DNA of 64,000 nucleotides from Saccharopolyspora phatthalungensis (GTDB lineage: Bacteria > Actinomycetota > Actinomycetes > Mycobacteriales > Pseudonocardiaceae), in NCBI RefSeq assembly GCF_014203395.1, contig NZ_JACHIW010000001.1:2790001-2854000 (forward strand). Reading direction: 5' to 3'. The notes below the pieces were generated by a model. That model saw only the letters and a list, made by a program, of their open reading frames with translations. It was not told where the DNA came from and ran no database searches. A program made the translations under genes and the position numbers. Positions 7,839-16,843 of this stretch are shown here, piece after piece (positions within the stretch are counted from its first letter, which is position 1; every line of letters starts with the position of its first letter).

Positions 7839-8867
7839 ATGTATGGCAAGGCGATCGCCCCGGAGTACCAGGGGCAGCTCCGGGGCATGTCCGTGAACAC
7901 GGCGTACGAGGACGTGCTGGCGGCGGCCCTGGCGCGTGAGGCCGAAGCCGTCTACGAGGACTCCGGTCTGGAGCTCGCCCAGGCTCGGCTGACGATCGCG
8001 GAGGCGTACCGGAGACTCGGCATGCTCGATGAGGCCGATGCGGCGTGGCGCGCGAGCTACCGGGCGGCCCGCAGCATCCGGGAAGAAGGCGCGATGGCAT
8101 GGGCGCTGTGGAGTGGCGGCACTCTTGCCCGGCAGCGCGGACAGCTGACTGCGGCCGTGCAGTGGCTCAGCGCCGGGCGAGAACTCGCTCAGCGGGCGGG
8201 CGAATCACTCGCGTACGGCTATGCCGTCGCCGGAATCGCCGAAACGCTGCGGATCCGTGGGGATCACGAAGAGGCGCGCGGGCTCCACGAGCAGTTGCTA
8301 GCCGAGGCGCGCAAGCGAGGCGAGTGCCGGCACCTGGTGTGGGCGCTGGAAGGGCTCGCCCAACTCGACCGCAACGCAGGCGACCTGGATTCCGCGTGGC
8401 GGCGATTCAAGGAGGCCGCCGGGATCGCGGAGGAGGGCGGCGATGAACGCGGGCTCGCCTGGGCATTGCGCGGACTGGCGGATGTCCGTTCGCTGCGCGG
8501 GGAGCACGACGAAGCGCTATGGCTGCTTTCGCGAGCCGAGCAGATCTGCCGCCGGATGGATCTGACCAGCGCCCTGGCCTACAACCGAAAGATGCGAGGC
8601 AATGTCCTCTTCCGGGCGTGCTGGTACGGAGAGGCCGCACGCACCTATCGGGACGCGCAGAACATGTTCCGTTCTATCAAGGAACCACGCGGTGCCGCAC
8701 TGGCCGAGCTGGGCTTGTTGAAGAGCCTGGACAAGTTGGGGCGGCCACGACCAGCCACCGAACAGGAGCTGCACGCCCTGCGCGACAGGTTGGACAGCCG
8801 AGAACTGCGGCACACCAAACGAATGGTGGAGGAGGCGATCAGCGAGATGGCAGAAGTGGCAGCCTGA
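7839..8867 (+). CDS. Tetratricopeptide-repeat protein
   Basis: A 342-residue soluble protein made almost entirely of TPR-like helical pairs. Repeat signatures with the W/L-G-Y-A-x-P-like spacing can be seen at about residues 30-70, 85-120, 125-160, 165-200, 205-240 and 245-285 (for example EGLAQLDRNAGDLDSAWRRF and LRGLADVRSLRGEHDEAL). No enzymatic or DNA-binding domain is present, so it is probably a scaffold or partner-binding protein; a frequent context for such proteins in actinomycetes is regulation, but no partner is adjacent. The ATG at 7839 has a good GGGAAGGCGAGG site; an in-frame ATG at 7887 is a weaker alternative. Confidence 0.75.
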   Translation: MYGKAIAPEYQGQLRGMSVNTAYEDVLAAALAREAEAVYEDSGLELAQARLTIAEAYRRLGMLDEADAAWRASYRAARSIREEGAMAWALWSGGTLARQRGQLTAAVQWLSAGRELAQRAGESLAYGYAVAGIAETLRIRGDHEEARGLHEQLLAEARKRGECRHLVWALEGLAQLDRNAGDLDSAWRRFKEAAGIAEEGGDERGLAWALRGLADVRSLRGEHDEALWLLSRAEQICRRMDLTSALAYNRKMRGNVLFRACWYGEAARTYRDAQNMFRSIKEPRGAALAELGLLKSLDKLGRPRPATEQELHALRDRLDSRELRHTKRMVEEAISEMAEVAA

Positions 8868-8905
8868 ACGCGCGGCCTCGGCGCCGTGCCCGTCACGGGC
8901 GCGGT

Positions 8906-9580
8906 CTACGGTCGGGTGGTTCCTGGGGTCGGCCGTCGGGTCTCGGAGCGGAAGCTGTGTCCCAACTCCCGGCTGAGTCCGAAGTAGTGGCGGAAGTTGT
9001 AGATCAGCGGGCTCCACACGGCCGGGTCGATGTGCTGGGTGCCGGGGACGACGATGCGCGGATCGCAGTGCACCCGCAGCACCTGGGCCTCAATGATGCG
9101 GAAATGCTCGGCGGCATCGGCTTGCACTCGTGTCGCGCGGGCCTCCAGCTGAACCGGGCACTCGGCGACTCGGGGTGGGCGTACCAGTTCGGCCGGCTCC
9201 GGGCGCAACCCGGCCGCACGGAATTTGTCCGGTTCGAAGCGAAACGTGCCGCGTTTGTGGCCCGGGACCGGGTTCCGGCCGGTCAGCGGCGCGAGCCGCT
9301 CAACGGCGGGCCATTGCTCGGGCGCCGGAAAGTTGATTACTAGCTCGGGCCGTGTTTCGAGGTTGGACGCGGTGTGGGAGGTGTCGGCCAGCCCGAGCAC
9401 CATCACATCGCCAAGGGCCCAGGCGGACGACATCGGTGCGACGTTCGCGGTGCCGTCCTCGTTCTCGGTGGACAACAGCGCCACCGGCGTCCCGAAGTAC
9501 AGGATGCTCGGCGCGATGGTCACGTGGTCGACCCCGGTGCTCGCACTGGTTCCGGTGTCGTTGGGCGTCATGGTGTCCAT
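8906..9580 (-). CDS. Flavin reductase family / FMN-binding protein
   Basis: A 224-residue protein of the flavin-reductase-like split-barrel family. The N-terminal half shows the PSILYFGTPVALLSTEN strand, the NVAPMSSAWALGD block that contacts FMN and the LETRPELVINFP segment; the C-terminal half contains LRVHCDPRIV. Such proteins bind FMN and either reduce it or act as oxidoreductases on small molecules. It is transcribed toward the TPR gene and away from a metallo-hydrolase in the same direction. The first ATG at 9580 is taken; a second in-frame ATG lies three codons on. Confidence 0.75.
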   Translation of the reverse strand: MDTMTPNDTGTSASTGVDHVTIAPSILYFGTPVALLSTENEDGTANVAPMSSAWALGDVMVLGLADTSHTASNLETRPELVINFPAPEQWPAVERLAPLTGRNPVPGHKRGTFRFEPDKFRAAGLRPEPAELVRPPRVAECPVQLEARATRVQADAAEHFRIIEAQVLRVHCDPRIVVPGTQHIDPAVWSPLIYNFRHYFGLSRELGHSFRSETRRPTPGTTRP

Positions 9581-9632
9581 GAGCCGTAACCGTAAGGAGG
9601 TGTTGTTTCGGTGAGAGCCGAACGGTTGCGCA

Positions 9633-10316
9633 CTACGTCGTGAGTTGTGCGCCTACCGCGCGAAGTTCGGCACCAGCGTTGCCGATGATCGCTTCCCCGT
9701 GCCCAAAGCAGGCAACCTCGGTATCAAGCTCCGCGAGCCGGTGGAACGACTCGATGGTCCGCGCGCGATCCACGTTGAACGTACCGAGCATCACCTGACT
9801 GACGTTGGCGATGGTGTCCCCGGTGAACAGAATTCGGTTCCTTGGCAAGTAAATAGCGATGCTCCCCTCGGTGTGGCCCGGGATGGAAAGCACACGCGCG
9901 CCACCCGCGAAGTCCAGCAGATCGCCTTCGGCGAGTTCCTCGTCGACCGGGCAAGGCGGGGGTGGCGGGACGTTCGGGATGCTGTCGAACAGGGGACGCT
10001 CCCAGTCCAGCAGCACCGGATCGGCCCGCTTCCGCTCGCCTCGCACGACCGGCGCGTCCGCTCCGTGGGCCAGCACGGGTGCGCCGGTCGCCGCGCGGAT
10101 TTCGGCGGCGGAACCGACGTGGTCCTCGTGCCCGTGGGTGAGGATGATCCGGTTCAGCTCGGTGCCCAGTTCGGCCAGCAACCCGGTGATGGCCGACCCG
10201 GAACCCGCGATCCCGGTGTCGATGAGGGTCGCCGAGCCGCCCTCGTGCCACAGGTAGGCCTGACCGAATTCGGGTCGCAATAGGTAGAGGTTCGGTACCA
10301 ACGGGACCACATCCAT
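9633..10316 (-). CDS. MBL-fold metallo-hydrolase
   Basis: A 227-residue metallo-beta-lactamase-fold hydrolase of the glyoxalase II-like group. The zinc motif THGHEDH is at about residue 70, followed by the second ligand block SIPGHTEGS near residue 142 and FTGDTI near residue 163, and the terminal GHGE histidine near residue 207. The substrate is unknown. The ATG at 10316 is chosen because family sequence starts there and a TAGCGT hexamer lies 7 nt upstream, giving a leaderless transcript; upstream in-frame sequence is not family-like. Confidence 0.82.
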   Translation of the reverse strand: MDVVPLVPNLYLLRPEFGQAYLWHEGGSATLIDTGIAGSGSAITGLLAELGTELNRIILTHGHEDHVGSAAEIRAATGAPVLAHGADAPVVRGERKRADPVLLDWERPLFDSIPNVPPPPPCPVDEELAEGDLLDFAGGARVLSIPGHTEGSIAIYLPRNRILFTGDTIANVSQVMLGTFNVDRARTIESFHRLAELDTEVACFGHGEAIIGNAGAELRAVGAQLTT

Positions 10317-10433
10317 GATGGCCACGCTAAGCCCGGACTCGGGTTGATCGCCGTGGTTTTCGTTGCTGGCGAACGAATTTCTGCTGGGGGCGCAGCCGGG
10401 CGAAATCAAGCGACACCCGGGCTGGCGGTGGGT

Positions 10434-10518
10434 TAGGCTCCGGAGCATGGCTCACCGGCAGTTCTACCTCTGATCAAGCGGCGCCCTGAGTGGCGCCATC
10501 GGGCGGCTTGAGTCCGCC
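10434..10518 (+). promoter_or_regulatory. Leaderless 8-codon leader peptide followed by competing hairpins
   Basis: A TAGGCT hexamer (10434-10439) lies 7 nt before an ATG at 10447 that opens an eight-codon frame, MAHRQFYL, ending at 10473. Directly after the stop come two mutually exclusive stems. One pairs CAAGC plus GGCGCC (10475-10485) with GGCGCC and GCTTG (10492-10510). The other pairs GGCGG (10502-10506) with CCGCC (10514-10518). This is the layout of ribosome-mediated attenuation. The next gene is the glycosyltransferase at 10742. The regulatory role is inferred. Confidence 0.45.
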
Positions 10519-10741
10519 GCTTCGCTGCGCCTCGATGCGCACCCCGGCACCCCATTCGGGGGCTGTGCCGTTGCCGTTTCGCGGAGTCGACGCTGGATGC
10601 TGACTGCCCGTCTCCGGTTGTTTCCACTCGGGTGTTCGGTGACAGGTCGGTTAGGTGCGGTCGCCACGGCGCGGCAAGCCAAGCGCGTACCTTCCGCGCC
10701 CTCGCAGCGCCGAGGGCCTTGTTGATCGGGAGTAGAACCAG

Positions 10742-11926
10742 ATGGCCAAGTTGGCTCAGAACCGCTATCGCACCCGGCCCGCGCACATCGCGTTCATGTC
10801 CATCCCAGCGCACGGGCACGTCAACCCGGGCCTCGGGTTGGTCACCGAACTGGTACGACGCGGGCACCGCGTCACGTACGCCACGACCGAGGACTTCGCG
10901 GCACAGGTGGCGGAGGCCGGCGCGACGTCGGTCCGCTACACCTCATTGCTGCCGGGTCCGTCGGCCGCGACGCAGGAATGGCCGGAAGAGGAGATCCCCG
11001 CCCTGACGATGTTCCTCGAAGAGACCGTGGCCGTGGTGCCGCAGCTCGAACGGGCGTATGCGGCGGACCGGCCGGACCTCATCGTGTACGACATCGCGGC
11101 ATTTCCGGCGCTCGTACTCGCCGAGAGGTGGCGGGTGCCCCGCATCCAGCTGTCCCCGACACACGTCTACTTCGAGGGTATCGAGGAGACCTTCGGCGCC
11201 GACTCGTCGCCCGAGGCCCTCGCGGTGCGGTCCAGGTACGACGAGTTCTTTGCCCGGCAGGGCGTCGAGCTGACGTTCCGGGACATGGGGCTGCCGCGCC
11301 GGTGCATCGTGACCATTCCACGAACGTTCCAGTACTTCGGAGAACGGGTCGCCGACTCGTTCACGTTCGTGGGGCCGATGTTGACCGAGCGGGCATTCCA
11401 AGGGGATTGGCAGGCGCCGGACTCCCGTCCGGTGCTGGTGATCTCGCTGGGCTCGGCCTACAACAACCGGGTGGAGTTCTACCGGAAGTGCCTGCGCGCG
11501 TTCGCCGGCCTCCACTGGCACGTGGTGATGGCGGTCGGGCGCTCGACTGATCCGGCGGAGCTCGGCGCACTTCCGGTGAACTTCGAAGTGCGGCAATGGA
11601 TTCCGCAACTGCGCGTGCTTTCGCAGGCGAGCGCGTTCATCACCCACGCGGGCATGGGCGGCACGATGGAAGGCCTGTTCCACGGGGTGCCGCTGATCGC
11701 GGTTCCGCAGGCGACCGAGCAGTTCATGAACGCCGCTCGGATCGAGGAACTCGATCTGGGCACCCAAGTGAACTGCGAAACGGTCACCCCGGCGCAGCTG
11801 CGGGCGGCCCTGGAGAAGGTCACCACCAGCGATGTGATCCGGGCGCGGTTGCGGGAGATGCGGCAGGAGATCCAGGAGTCCGGCGGCCTTGGGCGGGCCG
11901 CCGAAATCATCGAGTCGCTGCTGTAG
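10742..11926 (+). CDS. Macrolide-type (MGT/OleD-like) glycosyltransferase
   Basis: A 394-residue GT1 (GT-B fold) glycosyltransferase of the MGT family that uses UDP-sugars; relatives such as OleD/OleI glucosylate macrolides to inactivate them. The N-terminal acceptor domain begins HIAFMSIPAHGHVNPGLGL, and the C-terminal donor domain shows VLVISLGSAYNNR, WIPQLRVLSQ and the sugar-nucleotide signature ITHAGMGGTMEGLFHGVPLI..PQATEQ with the terminal Glu-Gln pair. Length is typical. It is preceded by a long leader region with a short leader peptide and hairpins, suggesting inducible expression, as expected of a self-resistance or detoxification enzyme. The natural acceptor is unknown. Confidence 0.85.
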   Translation: MAKLAQNRYRTRPAHIAFMSIPAHGHVNPGLGLVTELVRRGHRVTYATTEDFAAQVAEAGATSVRYTSLLPGPSAATQEWPEEEIPALTMFLEETVAVVPQLERAYAADRPDLIVYDIAAFPALVLAERWRVPRIQLSPTHVYFEGIEETFGADSSPEALAVRSRYDEFFARQGVELTFRDMGLPRRCIVTIPRTFQYFGERVADSFTFVGPMLTERAFQGDWQAPDSRPVLVISLGSAYNNRVEFYRKCLRAFAGLHWHVVMAVGRSTDPAELGALPVNFEVRQWIPQLRVLSQASAFITHAGMGGTMEGLFHGVPLIAVPQATEQFMNAARIEELDLGTQVNCETVTPAQLRAALEKVTTSDVIRARLREMRQEIQESGGLGRAAEIIESLL

Positions 11927-11940
11927 CGGTCGATACCGAG

Positions 11941-11969
11941 GTGGGCTGTCGAGCGTCCCGGCAGCCCAC
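11941..11969 (+). terminator. Hairpin after the glycosyltransferase
   Basis: GTGGGCTG (11941-11948) and CAGCCCAC (11962-11969) form a perfect 8-bp stem 14 nt after the stop codon. Confidence 0.6.
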
Positions 11970-12204
11970 CCTTTGACCCCACCCCTTGACACCGGGGAAC
12001 GAACTAGCTGGCTCAGGTGCTCGCCGGCTGCCTTCGCGAGCCGTCTGGCCGGTGAAATCAACGGTTCCCGTCGCCACGAGAACCGGGCCCGGAGATTTCC
12101 AGCGGAGGCCACGACTTTGGAATTCGCCGTGGTGGTTGTTATACCTGAGGAATTAGCCGGTTGCGGGGAGAATCGGTGCACGTGTCCGAACGGAGGTGGA
12201 CGTA

Positions 12205-13527
12205 GTGGTTGCGAAGATCACCGGGCTGCGGACCTACGACATCCGGTTTCCCACCTCTCGTGAACTGGATGGTTCGGATGCGATGAATCCGGCCCCGGAT
12301 TACTCGGCGTCTTACGTCGTCATCGACACGGACGCCGGCGACGGCCTGGAGGGGCACGGTTTCGCCTTCACCATCGGCCGAGGAAACGACGTGCAAACCG
12401 CGGCAATCCAGGGTCTAGAGTTCGCGGTGGCCGGTCGGCCCGTCCAAGACACCTTGGACGACCTCGGCGGCATGTGGCGGGAGCTGGTGCACGACTCCCA
12501 ATTGCGCTGGTTGGGGCCGGAGAAGGGCGTCGTGCACATGGCGATCGCCGCCGTGGTCAACGCGCTGTGGGACCTGAAGGCCAAACGGGCGGGAAAGCCG
12601 CTGTGGCAGCTGCTGGCAGAGCTGACGCCGGAGCAGATCATCGAGCTCGTCGACTTCCGGTACCTGAGCGATGCCCTGGCCCCGGGTGAAGCGCTGGAGA
12701 TCTTGCGCCGGGCCGAGCCGGGCCGAGCGGCGCGCTTGGCGAAGCTCCGGGACGGCGGCTATCCGGCGTACACCACGACACCGGGCTGGCTCGGTTACTC
12801 CGACGAGAAGCTGCGGCGGCTCTGCCGGGAGGCGGTCGAACAGGGTTTCCGGCAGCTGAAGCTGAAGGTCGGGGCGGACCTCACGGACGACATCCGGCGA
12901 ATGCGGATCGCCCGCGAGGAGGTCGGCCCGGACATTCGCATCGCGGTCGACGCCAACCAGCGCTGGGACGTGGGCACCGCGATCGACTGGGTTCGCGAAC
13001 TGGCGCCATTCGACCCGTGGTGGGTGGAGGAGCCGACGAGCCCGGACGACGTGCTCGGTCATGCGGCCATCGCGCAAGCGATCGCCCCGGTCCGGGTCGC
13101 CAGCGGCGAGCACGCGGCGAACCGGGTCGTGTTCAAGCAGCTGTTGCAGGCCAACGCCCTGTCCTACCTGCAACTGGATGTGGCACGGGTGGCCGGGGTC
13201 AACGAGAACGTGGCGATTCTGTTGCTCGCGGCGAAGTTCGGAGTGCCGGTGTGCCCACACGCCGGCGGGGTCGGCCTCTGCGAGCTGGTGCAGCACCTGG
13301 CCATGTTCGACTTCGTCGCGGTGTCGGGGTCGATGGACGACCGGGTCATCGAGTACGTCGACCACCTGCACGAGCACTTCGTCGATCCGGTGACGCTCCG
13401 GGAGGGCCGCTACCTGGCGCCGAGCAGACCGGGGTTCTCGGCAGAGCTGCGACCGGGGACGTTGGTCGATTACGCATATCCACACGGCCCGGTGTGGACG
13501 TCGATTGCCGAGGGCACAGGGGCATGA
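12205..13527 (+). CDS. L-fuconate dehydratase-like enolase-superfamily enzyme
   Basis: A 440-residue member of the enolase superfamily (mandelate racemase branch) very like L-fuconate dehydratase, which removes water from L-fuconate to give 2-keto-3-deoxy-L-fuconate. Seen are the long N-terminal capping domain, the [11 protein letters not shown] block, the catalytic lysine pair in LKLKVG near residue 218, the metal ligands in VDANQRWD and [11 protein letters not shown], the ASGEH block, and the catalytic histidine in [11 protein letters not shown] near residue 353. The GTG at 12205 is preferred because CGGAGG lies 8 nt upstream; a GTG at 12196 is an alternative. No other fucose-pathway gene is nearby, so it may serve a related sugar acid. 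Confidence 0.85.
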   Translation: MVAKITGLRTYDIRFPTSRELDGSDAMNPAPDYSASYVVIDTDAGDGLEGHGFAFTIGRGNDVQTAAIQGLEFAVAGRPVQDTLDDLGGMWRELVHDSQLRWLGPEKGVVHMAIAAVVNALWDLKAKRAGKPLWQLLAELTPEQIIELVDFRYLSDALAPGEALEILRRAEPGRAARLAKLRDGGYPAYTTTPGWLGYSDEKLRRLCREAVEQGFRQLKLKVGADLTDDIRRMRIAREEVGPDIRIAVDANQRWDVGTAIDWVRELAPFDPWWVEEPTSPDDVLGHAAIAQAIAPVRVASGEHAANRVVFKQLLQANALSYLQLDVARVAGVNENVAILLLAAKFGVPVCPHAGGVGLCELVQHLAMFDFVAVSGSMDDRVIEYVDHLHEHFVDPVTLREGRYLAPSRPGFSAELRPGTLVDYAYPHGPVWTSIAEGTGA

Positions 13528-13594
13528 CTGAAGTCACCGGTCGCGCCGGACCAAGCCAGGGAACGTTGGCCGGATAATCGAGGGGCGCGCAGCG

Positions 13595-13649
13595 GGGTTG
13601 GCGTTTTCGCGCGAAATCGGCGTTTGCCCAGGGCAACCCGGACAGTGCT
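13595..13649. repeat. Intergenic repeat, copy 1
   Basis: The segment begins GGGTTGGCG and TTTTCGCGC and ends with CCCAGGGCAACCCGGACAG followed by TGCT. A second copy with the same order of blocks lies at 54244-54291. It includes the self-complementary TTTCGCGCGAAA and the hairpin TTGCCCAGGGCAA. It follows a gene end in both cases. Role unknown. Confidence 0.5.
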
Positions 13650-13943
13650 GGGGACGCGGCGTTGGGCGCCGGCCGGTAGACCCTGCTCGAACAGTCCGTA
13701 GTGGACGGTATGGTGCCAACTCGCCTTCGGTGGTACGTGGCGGTGTTCGCGGTTGGAAGTTCCAACGGCAGCACGCCGGACACCGAGGAACCGGAACGGA
13801 AGCGACGTACGACTACCACCGGCAGCCACGGAACTGCGGACACGCGTGGCTGCCGATGGCAGAGGTGGTCCACCGGCACGGTATGCCGCTGCCAGCCTGA
13901 TCCCACCTCGAAGCCGACATCGGGGATGATCCGGTGAAAGGAG
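13650..13943. other. Intergenic stretch, nothing recognised
   Basis: No reading frame in this part of the 13528-14009 gap shows a recognisable product on either strand. It may hold decayed sequence, but no family could be identified. Confidence 0.35.
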
Positions 13944-13974
13944 TTGACTTCGAGTGCACTGGAAGTCCTAGCGT
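13944..13974 (+). promoter_or_regulatory. MerR-type promoter with 19-bp spacer and embedded palindrome
   Basis: A -35 box TTGACT (13944-13949) and a -10 box TAGCGT (13969-13974) are 19 bp apart. This over-long spacer is the hallmark of promoters activated by MerR-family regulators. The spacer region holds a near-perfect palindrome, ACTTCGAGTGCACTGGAAGT (13947-13966), with one mismatched pair. The gene driven starts at 14010. No merR gene lies in the window, so the regulator must act in trans. Confidence 0.7.
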
Positions 13975-14009
13975 AGGCGTGATCATCCGATGATCTGAGG
14001 AGATTCTTC

Positions 14010-14843
14010 ATGACCGTGTTGGTGAGCGGTGCGACGGGGAACGTCGGGCGGCGCGTCGTCGACCGCCTACTGGCCGCCGGGGTGTCGGTGCGGGCGTTGA
14101 CCAGGCGCCCGGAAACGGCCGGGCTGCCCGGTGACGTCGAGGTGGTCGGGGGCGGCCTCACCGAGCGGGAGGCGCTGGTGACGGCGCTCGCCGGAGTCGA
14201 CCGGGTGTTCCTGTTCCCGGTGCCGGAGGGGGTTGGGACGTTCGTCGAGCAGGCACAAGCGGCCGGTGTTCCGCGTGTCGTGCTGCTGTCTGCGAAAGCG
14301 GTGGAGTTTGCCGAGAGCAATCCGATCGGTGATGGGCATCGGGTGATCGAGCAGGCGCTGGAAGCAGGCGGCTTCGAGTGGACGCACCTGCGTCCCGGTT
14401 CGTTCGCGACCAATTCCTTCGCCTGGGCCCCATCGATCCGCGCCGGAGGTGTGGTTCGCGAGCCGTATGCCGATGCGCGGCAGACGCCGATCCACGAGGA
14501 CGACATCGCTGCGGTGGCGGTGACCGCCCTGCAGGAAGACGGGCACGCCGGGATGGCCTACCCGTTGAGCGGACCGGAAGCGATCACGCCGCGCGAACAG
14601 GTGCAGGCGATCGGCGCCGCGATCGGTCGGGAGATCGAGTTCGAGGAGGACGCACCGGAGCAGGCCCGTGCGCGTTGGCTCGACAGCGGCATTCCGGCCG
14701 CCGTCGCCGACACGCTGCTCTCTTACCGGGCGCGGGCTGCGCGGGCTCCGGAAGCGCCGGTGCAGACGGTCGAGCAGGTGACCGGGCGTCCCGCGCGCAC
14801 TTTCGCAGAATGGGCAATCGACCACGCCGACGACTTCCGCTGA
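14010..14843 (+). CDS. NAD(P)-binding NmrA-like protein
   Basis: A 277-residue atypical short-chain dehydrogenase of the NmrA/NAD(P)H-binding group. The Rossmann loop VLVSGATGNVGRRVVDRL is at the start, followed by VRALTRRPE, the FLFPVPEGV and RVVLLSAKAVEF strands, and the substrate-domain stretch WTHLRPGSFATNS. The usual Tyr-x3-Lys catalytic pair is not evident, so it may be a redox sensor or a quinone reductase-like enzyme rather than a classic dehydrogenase. The ATG has TGAGGAG 7 nt upstream. The MerR-type promoter suggests induction by a small-molecule or redox stress signal. Confidence 0.8.
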   Translation: MTVLVSGATGNVGRRVVDRLLAAGVSVRALTRRPETAGLPGDVEVVGGGLTEREALVTALAGVDRVFLFPVPEGVGTFVEQAQAAGVPRVVLLSAKAVEFAESNPIGDGHRVIEQALEAGGFEWTHLRPGSFATNSFAWAPSIRAGGVVREPYADARQTPIHEDDIAAVAVTALQEDGHAGMAYPLSGPEAITPREQVQAIGAAIGREIEFEEDAPEQARARWLDSGIPAAVADTLLSYRARAARAPEAPVQTVEQVTGRPARTFAEWAIDHADDFR

Positions 14844-14896
14844 ACAGGCTGGAAAATCGCTCGCACATGGAGCCCGGCAACACCTAAAGTCGTTCC

Positions 14897-15480
14897 ATGG
14901 CAATAATTTCGGTGCCGAACCACCGTAACGGACGACTGCCGGGAGCCCGGCATCTTGCTGCCGCCCGACGCCATGACGGTGGCGCTGCCGCTCCCCAACG
15001 GCGACATGCGGCGACACCTCGGCGCGCTGCACCCCGTGGTCGCGGACGAAGACAAAACAGCGCAAGTCATCCGTCGTGGTGAGGTGTCAACGGCGGTCTC
15101 CGCCGGACTCCGGCGGCGGGAATCGACGCGTCGATCGGCTGGTTCGACGCGCGCGGCGACGTGCAGACGTGGAGCCGACGGAGTCCGGTTATGCGCGCGG
15201 ATCGCCGCTGCGGATCATGGTCAGATACCGTCCCGAGCTGCTCACGAAGCGGGCATGGATTCCGCCCGTTGCCGGAGGCCCACGCACCGCCGGTGGACGC
15301 CCGCGACCGAGGTGGAGCAAATCTCACGGCGGTTTCCCCGTGTGGTGGGCCGCTCGTCCTGCACATCGACCTCGACGTGATCAACTGCGCTGAGCTGTCC
15401 GGACTGTGCTTCCCGGTCACAGACGGCCCGACCGCATCCGGGGTGCCGGGACAGCGGAAACAGAGCGCGGTCTGGCGGGA
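14897..15480 (+). pseudogene. Frameshifted arginase/ureohydrolase-family gene
   Basis: Pieces of an arginase-fold enzyme follow each other in changing frames: MAIISVPNHRNGRLPG (frame of 14897), a TVALPLPNGDMRRHLGALH stretch in the next frame, SIGWFDARGDVQT around 15129-15169 (equivalent of the metal-binding WFDAHGD motif), TESGYARGSPLRIMVRYRPE in a third frame, and HIDLDVINCAELSG near 15365 (equivalent of the HxDxDVxDPxxLPG metal motif), then FPVTDGPTASGV. At least three shifts are needed to read through. The original ATG at 14897 still has a TAAAGT hexamer 6 nt upstream. The gene is clearly dead; its substrate (arginine, agmatine or other guanidine) is unknown. The 3' end is approximate. Confidence 0.75.
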
Positions 15481-16131
15481 TCTTGGCGGAGAGCACCGTG
15501 CGGCGCCCGCGCATCCACCAGAACAACAAACATTCTTGCCCAGCACGATCACAGAGCTTTTTCAGCGGAGGAAGGCATCTACGGCGTTGTCGGGGCTTTC
15601 CTGCCGCGCAAAGGCCGAACCGCCATGTCGCGACGAGTCGCCTCTGACCGGCGCGCGGCGGTGTCATGAGCCGGGTGGCGCGATTCGGCACGCGCCACCC
15701 GGCCCCGGCTGCCTGACGCGGACGGTCCGGGTTCCTGGCGGAACCGCGTGCAGCCCGTCCGATGATCGAAGACGGCGTCAATGGATGCTCATCGGTCTCG
15801 CCTTCGTCTCAGGCTTAGCGATGTCGGCCTTGTCGACGGGGATCAGCTTGATGTTCTTGGCTTTTGTTGCGCCCAATCCAGGATCAATCACACAGAGTAA
15901 CCGACTGAATGCTTGCTATGTCGCCTTACGTGTGAGTCGACAGTGAGGTTCATCACAGCCTGTCCTGCCGTTGTTTTCCCAGCTCAGACGGGGAGTCGGG
16001 AGGTTATCGGGGGCTCTTTTCGGATTCGGTCCCAGGCGGGACGCAACTACTGCGCGAGTTCGACGTCACCCGGACGTGTGGCACCGTCTAGGGGTGCACA
16101 CGCGGTGCGCACAGGTTGTGAGGGAGAACGG
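15481..16131. other. Gene-poor stretch between arginase remnant and L,D-transpeptidase
   Basis: No recognisable gene. The part around 15780-15960 is less GC-rich than its surroundings and probably carries the promoter of the L,D-transpeptidase gene, whose AGGGAGAA ribosome-binding site is at about 16121. I see no repeat or hairpin of note. Confidence 0.4.
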
Positions 16132-16584
16132 ATGGGCAACAGAAGAGCGTCCGCGCTCACCGTGGCGGCTCTGGTCGTCGGTGGTGTGTTCGCCGGGGGA
16201 GTCGCTACCGCGCAGGCCACGGGTGGCAGCCGGAGCCCCTGTCGGGCCAGCGCCAAGGCGTGCGTGAGCCTGTCGACCAAGCAGGCTTGGCTCCAGAACA
16301 ACGGAACCACCAGCTACGGGCCGGTGCCGATCACCAGCGGCAAGCCGGGCTCGGAGACCCCGACCGGTATTTTCCGGGTGGAGTGGAAGGACGCCCACCA
16401 CCTCAGCACGGAGTTCAACAACGCGCCGATGCCGAACTCGGTGTTCTTCACGAAGACCGGGGTCGCCTTCCACGAAGGCAGCCTCAAGGCGCAGTCCAAC
16501 GGCTGCGTGCACTTGTCGACCACTGCCGCGAAGCGGTTCTTCGACACCCTCAACCCGGGCGACGAGGTCCAGGTCGTCTCCTGA
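16132..16584 (+). CDS. L,D-transpeptidase (YkuD domain), secreted
   Basis: A 150-residue exported protein: a signal peptide (MGNRRAS then hydrophobic LTVAALVVGGVFAGGVA, cleavage near AQA) followed by a minimal YkuD L,D-transpeptidase domain. The catalytic motif is FHEGSLKAQSNGCVHLS, with the His and the SxGC cysteine near residues 118-131. It would form 3-3 peptidoglycan cross-links or attach proteins to peptidoglycan outside the membrane. The domain is short and lacks the accessory Ig-like domains of mycobacterial Ldt enzymes. The ATG at 16132 is fixed by the AGGGAGAA site and the signal peptide. Confidence 0.88.
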   Translation: MGNRRASALTVAALVVGGVFAGGVATAQATGGSRSPCRASAKACVSLSTKQAWLQNNGTTSYGPVPITSGKPGSETPTGIFRVEWKDAHHLSTEFNNAPMPNSVFFTKTGVAFHEGSLKAQSNGCVHLSTTAAKRFFDTLNPGDEVQVVS

Positions 16585-16809
16585 GTTTCCGGGGGAATCG
16601 AGTGAAAGTTATGCCGCGTGAGGCCGTGGCGCTGCATTCGGTTCCCCACAATTTGGTCCATTATGGACATTTCTGCCAGATGGTTCGAGCCTGCACACCA
16701 CCGGTGACGCGGCGGCGGGACCTGCTCGCGAGCCGATGAGCGAACGCAGCTGCGGGTTGCCACGAACGACCCCGGGTTCGGCCACCTTGACGAGACGGGA
16801 CTTCACTCC

Positions 16810-16829
16810 ACCCAGTCGAACGACTGGGT
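16810..16829. repeat. Perfect inverted repeat 1
   Basis: ACCCAGTCGAACGACTGGGT: two 9-bp arms around AA. It may be an operator or a terminator; it is followed 16 bp later by a second inverted repeat. Confidence 0.55.
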
Positions 16830-16843
16830 CTCCGTAGGACCTA

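Noticed and set aside
13346..14506. A long minus-strand frame through the 13.5-14.0 kb gap
   Set aside because: Ser/Arg/Pro-rich and antisense to the NmrA-like gene; no motif recognised in the gap part.
16610..16720. A GGTTCGAGCC block resembling a tRNA T-loop at the island's left edge
   Set aside because: No matching acceptor, D-arm or anticodon stem could be built around it; the flanking T-stem has mismatches. Not a tRNA gene.
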